Shown: positions 58,429-64,000 of the stretch, piece after piece | Layout of the letters: each line of letters opens with the position of its first letter | How positions within the stretch are numbered: position 1 is the stretch's first letter | Source of the DNA: Neisseria arctica | GTDB taxonomy: Bacteria > Pseudomonadota > Gammaproteobacteria > Burkholderiales > Neisseriaceae | DNA: 64,000 nucleotides | Reading direction: 5' to 3' | Assembly (NCBI RefSeq): GCF_022870905.1 | Contig: NZ_CP091510.1 | Span: 2,170,001 to 2,234,000, forward strand | Made by a program: the position numbers and the translations under genes | Notes under the pieces: model-generated | Told to the model about the DNA's origin: nothing | Databases searched by the model: none | Seen by the model: only the letters and a program-made list of their open reading frames with translations

Positions 58429-59871
58429 TTACAATGTGCTTTTCAATGCCTGAACACACCAATTCATCACACTTTGCGGCATTACGCCCCATACCAACAG
58501 CAATAATGCATTTACGGATAACAAAGCTTTGGCAAAAAAGTTACTACCCAAAGGCTCTTCATGTGTATTTTTATCGAAATACATCACTTTTACTACACGC
58601 AGATAATAGAAGGCACCAATCAGAGACATGACAACAGCAAATACTGATAGCCATACATAGCCTTGCTCCAACAGCGTTTTAATCACTGCAAATTTGGCAT
58701 AGAACCCCATCAATGGCGGGATACCGGCCATTGAGAACATCGTCAGCAGCATCAAAAATGCATACCAGGCATTGCGTTGGTTCAAACCGGCTAAATCGCT
58801 GACTTCTTCGCATTCCAATGCCTCATTCGACAACAACATCAATACACCGAAACCTACCAATCCCATAACCACATAGGCAATCGCATAATACAGACCGGCA
58901 GTAAAGCCAACGGCACCAGCCATAAATGCCAACAAAATAAAACCCATATGAGAAATCGTTGAGTAAGCCAGCATCCTTTTGATATTGGTCTGCATGATAG
59001 CGGCCAAATTACCCACCAACAATGAAACCACTGCTAAGATGGCCAACATTGGAGCCCAATCTTGAGAGACAGTACCCAAACCGGTTTCTAAAATTCGGAA
59101 AGCGAATACAACTGCTGCAACTTTAGGTGCTGTACCGACAAAAGTCGCAACCGAAGTAGGCGCGCCCTGGTATACATCGGGTACCCACATATGAAAAGGT
59201 ACGGCACCCAGTTTGAATGCAACAGCCACTACGATGAAAACTAATCCCAAGCGTAACAACCAAATATTAGATTGCCCTTCGTGTGCTGAAGCAAGTACAG
59301 AAGCGAACTCAAGTGAGCCGGTTGCACCGTATACCATAGAGATACCGTACAACAATAGACCTGAAGCCAAAGCACCCAGTACGAAATACTTCAGTGCTGC
59401 TTCCGCAGCATTTCCGGAATCCCGGCGCAAAGCAATCATAGCGTACAGAGAAAGTGACAACAATTCCAAGCCAATATATGCCGTAAGGAAATGCCCCGCA
59501 CTCACCATTACGCTCATGCCAGTTAAAGCGAACAAGGCTAAGATATAAAATTCGCCATTAAAGATTTTTCGGCTTTGATTATATGGTTTGGCATAGATAA
59601 ACATAGCAAACATTGCCGCATACATCACCATTTTGGAAAGCTGCGACATTCCGTCTGCAATATACATTCCACTAAACGTAGAAACGCTTTGCGGCATCCA
59701 TACCATCCACTGGGTAGCGGCAGTTACAACCAGAGTAAGCAAGCTGAGAATATGAGTCAGATTACGATTCTTATCACTCGTCCACAAATCCACCAGTAAT
59801 ACGATACCCAATGCCGAAAGCAAAACAATTTCAGGCATGGCCGGGATTAAATTCAAATCAGTCCAGTTCAT
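58429..59871 (-). CDS. nuoN: NADH-quinone oxidoreductase subunit N
   Basis: This antiporter-like proton-pumping subunit of complex I has 480 residues and about 14 helices. The key TM5 glutamate lies in IGLELLSLSLYAM (about 132-144). A TM7 lysine region lies in VVAVAFKLGAVPFHMW (about 213-228). The start MNWTDLNLIPAMPE has GAGG seven bases upstream. It is the last nuo gene, 9 bp after nuoM. Confidence 0.97.
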   Translation of the reverse strand: MNWTDLNLIPAMPEIVLLSALGIVLLVDLWTSDKNRNLTHILSLLTLVVTAATQWMVWMPQSVSTFSGMYIADGMSQLSKMVMYAAMFAMFIYAKPYNQSRKIFNGEFYILALFALTGMSVMVSAGHFLTAYIGLELLSLSLYAMIALRRDSGNAAEAALKYFVLGALASGLLLYGISMVYGATGSLEFASVLASAHEGQSNIWLLRLGLVFIVVAVAFKLGAVPFHMWVPDVYQGAPTSVATFVGTAPKVAAVVFAFRILETGLGTVSQDWAPMLAILAVVSLLVGNLAAIMQTNIKRMLAYSTISHMGFILLAFMAGAVGFTAGLYYAIAYVVMGLVGFGVLMLLSNEALECEEVSDLAGLNQRNAWYAFLMLLTMFSMAGIPPLMGFYAKFAVIKTLLEQGYVWLSVFAVVMSLIGAFYYLRVVKVMYFDKNTHEEPLGSNFFAKALLSVNALLLLVWGVMPQSVMNWCVQALKSTL

Positions 59872-59880
59872 TCACACACC

Positions 59881-61383
59881 TCAAATCTTGCTTTTTGCTA
59901 CTTGTACGATCAAGTCGTTAGCCGCTTGATGTACGACTTCAATAAAGGCTTGCGGATACAAACCCATACCCAAAACCGCCACAGCCAAAATCGCCAATAC
60001 GGCAAATTCGCGGCAGTTGATATCTTTCATTTCTTTCACTTCGGGATTCGTAATCGGGCCAAAAATAACACGTTTATACATCCACAAAGTATAAGAAGCA
60101 CCATAAATAAGTGTCAAAGCTGCCAAAGCACCAATCCAGAAATTTACTTCGACGGCACCCATAATTACCATAAACTCACCTACAAAGCCGGAAGTTGCAG
60201 GCAGGCCCGCATTTGCCATACCGAAAAGCATCATAAAGGCAGCAAATTTAGGCATAACATTTACTACACCGCCATAATCCGCAATATTACGAGTGTGTAA
60301 CCGATCATACATTACACCGATACACATAAACATTGCTGCAGATACAAAGCCATGCGAAATCATCTGGATAATGGCGCCTTTGAGTGCCCAATCATTCAGA
60401 TAGCCGCCACTAAATAAAAACATACCCAGCGTTACAAAACCCATATGGCTAATAGAAGAGTAAGCCACCAGCTTTTTCATATCTGTTTGCACCAGTGCCA
60501 CCATACCGATATAAATCACCGCAATCAATGACAGTACAATAATTACCGGTGCAAAATACCGTGAGGCATCCGGCAATATCGGCAAAACAAAGCGAAGAAA
60601 GCCATAAGCACCAACTTTCAAAGTAATGGCAGCCAAAACCATCGAGCCACCTGTCGGTGCTTCAACGTGAGCATCCGGTAACCAAGTATGCACAGGCCAC
60701 ATCGGTACTTTGACAGCAAAAGATAAGAAGAAAGCAACAAACAACAACTGTTGGATGGTAAACGGAATTTGTTTCAAGTTTTGCAAATCAGTAATTGCAA
60801 AGCTGCCCCCGGCCTTGAAAGAAAGATAAATCAAAGCTACCAGCATTAAGAGCGAGCCCAATAAGGTATATAGAAACAGTTTTACGGATGCATATACACG
60901 ACGTGGGCCACCCCACATACCAACGATTAGGTATAGAGGAATCAACATACCCTCAAAGAACACATAAAATAAAATCGCATCCTGAGAGGAAAAAGCACCA
61001 TTAATCAAGCCCGACATAATCAGAAATGCCGCCATATACTGTGCTGGGCGCTTTTGAATAACCTCCCAGCCGGCAAGTACAACCATCAAAGTAATGAAGC
61101 TATTGAGAATAACAAACAATACCGAAATACCGTCCGCACCTAAGGCATAATTGATATTAAGCGCAGGAATCCAGCTATGGAACTCTGTAAATTGGTAACC
61201 GCCGTTTAAACGATCAAAGCCTGTAAATAGAGGCAGCGTTATCAGAAAACCGGACAAAGCACCAATAAGGGCCAGAACCCGAGCGATGCCTGCACGGCTA
61301 TCGGAACCAGTAGCCAATACCAGCACACCCGCTGCTATCGGCACCCAAATGGCCAAACTGAGTAAGTTATCAAACATATTCAT
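59881..61383 (-). CDS. nuoM: NADH-quinone oxidoreductase subunit M
   Basis: This is a second antiporter-like subunit, 500 residues and 14 helices. The conserved Glu lies in YVFFEGMLIPLYLIVG (about 137-152), and FAVKVPMWPVHTWLPDAHVE (about 218-237) holds the TM7 lysine and the His/Asp loop. Starts at codons 1 and 3 are both ATG. The AGG lies only two bases before the first, so the second (61377) may be the real one. Confidence 0.97.
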   Translation of the reverse strand: MNMFDNLLSLAIWVPIAAGVLVLATGSDSRAGIARVLALIGALSGFLITLPLFTGFDRLNGGYQFTEFHSWIPALNINYALGADGISVLFVILNSFITLMVVLAGWEVIQKRPAQYMAAFLIMSGLINGAFSSQDAILFYVFFEGMLIPLYLIVGMWGGPRRVYASVKLFLYTLLGSLLMLVALIYLSFKAGGSFAITDLQNLKQIPFTIQQLLFVAFFLSFAVKVPMWPVHTWLPDAHVEAPTGGSMVLAAITLKVGAYGFLRFVLPILPDASRYFAPVIIVLSLIAVIYIGMVALVQTDMKKLVAYSSISHMGFVTLGMFLFSGGYLNDWALKGAIIQMISHGFVSAAMFMCIGVMYDRLHTRNIADYGGVVNVMPKFAAFMMLFGMANAGLPATSGFVGEFMVIMGAVEVNFWIGALAALTLIYGASYTLWMYKRVIFGPITNPEVKEMKDINCREFAVLAILAVAVLGMGLYPQAFIEVVHQAANDLIVQVAKSKI

Positions 61384-61413
61384 AACCTGTTTATTCTAAG
61401 ATTGATTCCTACA

Positions 61414-63444
61414 TTACCCGGCAAACAAACGCCAGAACGTCATACCTACCAACACCAGCACACCGAAAACCATAGCTGCTGCATATGTGTAGATAAAACC
61501 GCTTTGCATTTTGCGGATTTGTGCGGCAATAGCACCCACAAATTTGGCCGAACCGTTCACAATACCATTGTCAATAATAGCGGTATCACCAACTTTCCAG
61601 AAAAAGTTACCTAATGCACGCGAACCCTTGGCAAAAACATTGAAATAAATAGCATCTAAGAAATATTTATTTTCCAAAATTTTATAAATAGGGCTAAATG
61701 CCGAGGCAATCTTCGCAGGTAAATGCGGAGCTTTCACATATAGAACCCACGCTAACAAGACACCGGCAATTGCCAAGTACAGAACCGGAGTATGCAAGCT
61801 GTGCGCTACCATTGCTAACGGTCCGTGGAACTCTTCTTTCAAAATAGCCATTGTAGGATGTAATTCGGTATTCACATAAATAGCATCTTTGAAGAAATCA
61901 CCATACAACATAGGTTCGATAGCGAGATAACCGATAATGACGGAAGGAATGGCCAATAAGATTAGAGGTAAAGTAACTACCCACGGACTTTCATGGGGGT
62001 TATCGTTTTTACCTAAACCGTGGTGATGCCCATCGTCATGATGTGCATCATGATGCTCAGGCAAATCACGCCATTTTTCTTTACCGTGAAAAACCATAAA
62101 GTATTGGCGGAAAGCATAAAAAGCAGTTACGAATACACTAGCCAATACAGCAAAGTACGCAAAAGTGCTACCTGGCAATGTGCTAGCATGAGCCGCTTCA
62201 ATAATTGAATCTTTTGAATAAAAGCCTGAGAAGAAAGGAGTGCCAATCAAGGCAAGATTACCCAACAGCATAGTAATCCAAGTAATCGGCATATATTTCT
62301 TCAGATTACCCATGTGGCGCATGTCTTGATCATGGTGCATTCCAATAATGGCGCTACCGGCTGCCAAGAACAATAGAGCCTTAAAGAAGGCATGCGTCAT
62401 CACATGAAACATAGCAATCGAGTATGCCGAAGCTCCTAAAGCAACAGTCATATAACCGAGCTGCGATAGCGTAGAATAAGCCACCACACGCTTGATATCG
62501 TTTTGAATGGTGCCCAAAAAACCCATAAACAAAGCAGTAATCGCACCGATCACCATAATTACGCTTAGTGCCGTCGTGCTTAATTCATACATCGGCGACA
62601 TGCGCGATACCATGAACAAACCTGCTGTTACCATTGTAGCTGCGTGAATCAATGCGGAAATCGGTGTCGGGCCCTCCATGGAATCTGGCAGCCAAACATG
62701 TAAGGGAAATTGAGCTGACTTGCCCATAGCACCTACGAAAAGCAACAGGCAGGTTACCGTCATCAACGACCACTCGACACCAGGAAACAACTGAATAGTT
62801 GCATTTTGAAGATTAGGCAAATAAGCAAATACATCGGCATAACGCAGACTACCCCCGAAGTAAGCTAATACTAAGCCAATACCCAACAAGAAACCAAAGT
62901 CGCCAACGCGGTTTACTAAAAATGCTTTTAAGTTAGCAAAAATGGCACTCTCTCGCTTGAAATAAAAGCCGATCAGTAAATAAGACACTAAGCCGACAGC
63001 TTCCCAGCCGAAAAACAGCTGAATGAAGTTATTACTCATCACCAGCATCAGCATTGAGAAAGTGAATAAGGAGATATAGCTGAAAAAGCGTTGATAACCA
63101 ACTTCTTCATCATGCATATAGCCGATAGTGTAGATATGTACCATTAGTGACACGCTGGTTACTACCACCATCATCATGGCAGTCAAACTATCTACTAAGA
63201 AACCGACTGAGAAATCCAAACCACCCATTGTCAGCCAGGTATAAACATTTTCATCGTATTTAGCACGGCTACCGTCAATAAAACCATACAACACATAAGC
63301 CGACAACACCGCAGAAACAGCTACGCCCAGAATGGTAACTGTATGTGCACCGGAACGACCGATTTTGTTGCCAAACAAACCTGCTATCAGCGAACCGACT
63401 AACGGTGCTAAGGCAATGGTCAGATATAAGCTCATATTATCCAT
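61414..63444 (-). CDS. nuoL: NADH-quinone oxidoreductase subunit L
   Basis: This is the distal proton-pumping subunit, 676 residues. It has a 14-helix antiporter domain with FFGWEAVGLVSYLLIGFYFK (TM5 glutamate, about 144-163) and AMGKSAQFPLHVWLPDSMEG (about 233-252). A long C-terminal lateral helix spanning the membrane arm follows. A His/Asp-rich loop (HHDAHHDDGHHHG, about 457-469) lies between late helices and is unusually rich for the family, perhaps a metal-binding loop or neutral variation. Confidence 0.97.
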   Translation of the reverse strand: MDNMSLYLTIALAPLVGSLIAGLFGNKIGRSGAHTVTILGVAVSAVLSAYVLYGFIDGSRAKYDENVYTWLTMGGLDFSVGFLVDSLTAMMMVVVTSVSLMVHIYTIGYMHDEEVGYQRFFSYISLFTFSMLMLVMSNNFIQLFFGWEAVGLVSYLLIGFYFKRESAIFANLKAFLVNRVGDFGFLLGIGLVLAYFGGSLRYADVFAYLPNLQNATIQLFPGVEWSLMTVTCLLLFVGAMGKSAQFPLHVWLPDSMEGPTPISALIHAATMVTAGLFMVSRMSPMYELSTTALSVIMVIGAITALFMGFLGTIQNDIKRVVAYSTLSQLGYMTVALGASAYSIAMFHVMTHAFFKALLFLAAGSAIIGMHHDQDMRHMGNLKKYMPITWITMLLGNLALIGTPFFSGFYSKDSIIEAAHASTLPGSTFAYFAVLASVFVTAFYAFRQYFMVFHGKEKWRDLPEHHDAHHDDGHHHGLGKNDNPHESPWVVTLPLILLAIPSVIIGYLAIEPMLYGDFFKDAIYVNTELHPTMAILKEEFHGPLAMVAHSLHTPVLYLAIAGVLLAWVLYVKAPHLPAKIASAFSPIYKILENKYFLDAIYFNVFAKGSRALGNFFWKVGDTAIIDNGIVNGSAKFVGAIAAQIRKMQSGFIYTYAAAMVFGVLVLVGMTFWRLFAG

Positions 63445-63461
63445 TATTCTTATTCTCCCGA

Positions 63462-63767
63462 TTAACCTTTAAGGCGGTTTAAGTCGGCTACATTGATGGT
63501 ATTACGATTACGGAATACCAATACCATAATAGCTAAACCGATTGCTGATTCCGCAGCGGCCACCGTCAATACGAAAAATACAAAAATCTGGCCGGCGGTA
63601 TCGCCCAAATACTGTGAAAATGCGATGAAATTGAAATTGACGGCCAAAAGCATCAACTCAATCGACATTAACAAAACCAAAACATTTTTACGGTTCATAA
63701 AAATGCCCATAGCACTAATGCCGAACAATAATGCAGCCAAAACTAAATAATGGGTTAAGGTAATCAT
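63462..63767 (-). CDS. nuoK: NADH-quinone oxidoreductase subunit K
   Basis: This 101-residue three-helix subunit has the two conserved membrane glutamates of the proton path visible in [14 protein letters not shown] (about Glu36) and [13 protein letters not shown] (about Glu72). It overlaps nuoJ by 4 bp and precedes nuoL by 17 bp. Confidence 0.97.
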   Translation of the reverse strand: MITLTHYLVLAALLFGISAMGIFMNRKNVLVLLMSIELMLLAVNFNFIAFSQYLGDTAGQIFVFFVLTVAAAESAIGLAIMVLVFRNRNTINVADLNRLKG

Positions 63768-64000
63768 GCTTTGCCCTCACCTTCTGGTTGGCCGTCTGAA
63801 ACAGCTGTAGTATTTGCAGGCTCAGCTACTTCGGCTTTCATTTTCACCATACGTAAACGACCTTCTTTTGCATTTACTTTAACTTGGTCAGCGGGATTAA
63901 TATATTTGGGTTGGTAGGTTTTGCGATGTACCAAAGCAATTGCCGCAACCATACCTAACACCAGTAATACAGCGGCCAATTCAAACGGTAACAGATATGT
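63764..64000 (-). CDS. nuoJ: NADH-quinone oxidoreductase subunit J (5' end outside window)
   Basis: Only the C-terminal 78 residues are in the window, running to the right edge without a start. The [20 protein letters not shown] helix matches the last helix of NuoJ, followed by a polar tail ([20 protein letters not shown]) and a Glu/Pro-rich end. An uptake core (GCCGTCTGAA) lies inside this tail near 63791-63800. Confidence 0.94.
   Translation of the reverse strand, partial: TYLLPFELAAVLLVLGMVAAIALVHRKTYQPKYINPADQVKVNAKEGRLRMVKMKAEVAEPANTTAVSDGQPEGEGKA

Noticed and set aside
1..64000. CRISPR array, prophage, integron or toxin-antitoxin pair
   Set aside because: No regularly spaced repeats, phage genes, integrase or paired small toxin/antitoxin genes were seen. 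The repeated elements are uptake sequences, one IS and one Correia-like repeat.

Overview
The window is chromosomal DNA from a member of the family Neisseriaceae, most likely a commensal Neisseria. The evidence is the density of the DNA uptake core GCCGTCTGAA, in both the ATGCCGTCTGAA and AGGCCGTCTGAA forms and often as terminator-like inverted pairs. Family-typical genes agree: a fused birA-coaX, a RecQ with three HRDC repeats, and LOS heptose and lipid A genes. Species cannot be fixed from this window.

Layout. 1-5.1 kb (mostly minus strand): tldD (runs off the left edge), a Fur-box-controlled sRNA that I read as NrrF, a SPOR-type membrane protein, birA-coaX and rfaE2. 5.3-5.6 kb: tRNA-His, tRNA-Arg and tRNA-Pro transcribed from one promoter. 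5.8-8.3 kb (plus strand): folD, purU and a membrane protein. 8.4-9.4 kb: a decayed Mrr-like restriction endonuclease. 9.5-13.4 kb: a block that looks imported from a Kingella- or Simonsiella-like relative. It holds a 3'-truncated, broken trpE, an LOS-type glycosyltransferase pair with one member split by an IS1016-like element, a Correia-like repeat and a Kingella-type uptake sequence. 13.5-18.7 kb: rnhB, lpxB, pgk, miaB and a small exported protein.

18.9-32.4 kb is the ribosomal block in the minus direction: rplC to rpsQ (S10 type, without rpsJ), a structured 228-bp gap, rplN to secY, infA and rpmJ (spc type), then rpsM to rplQ with rpoA (alpha type). rplC carries a one-base frameshift. 32.9-40.6 kb: a META-domain lipoprotein, a nitrilase-family amidase, a truncated porin and oppABCDF. 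40.9-50 kb: glnE, a TerC protein, gpmA, RNase P RNA, two small exported proteins, recQ and an M50 protease. 50.2-54.2 kb: a YciO-like protein, the PHP phosphatase rnm, two overlapping small genes, parA and a GST. 54.4-64 kb: phoBR with PhoB-box arrays upstream, proB, a DUF2818 protein and the distal nuoJKLMN genes of complex I (nuoJ runs off the right edge).

Most of the window is ordinary housekeeping sequence. I do not see a new defence or secretion system. The points that merit attention are the imported mosaic block, the NrrF locus, the rplC frameshift, the structured S10/spc gap and the PhoB-box arrays.
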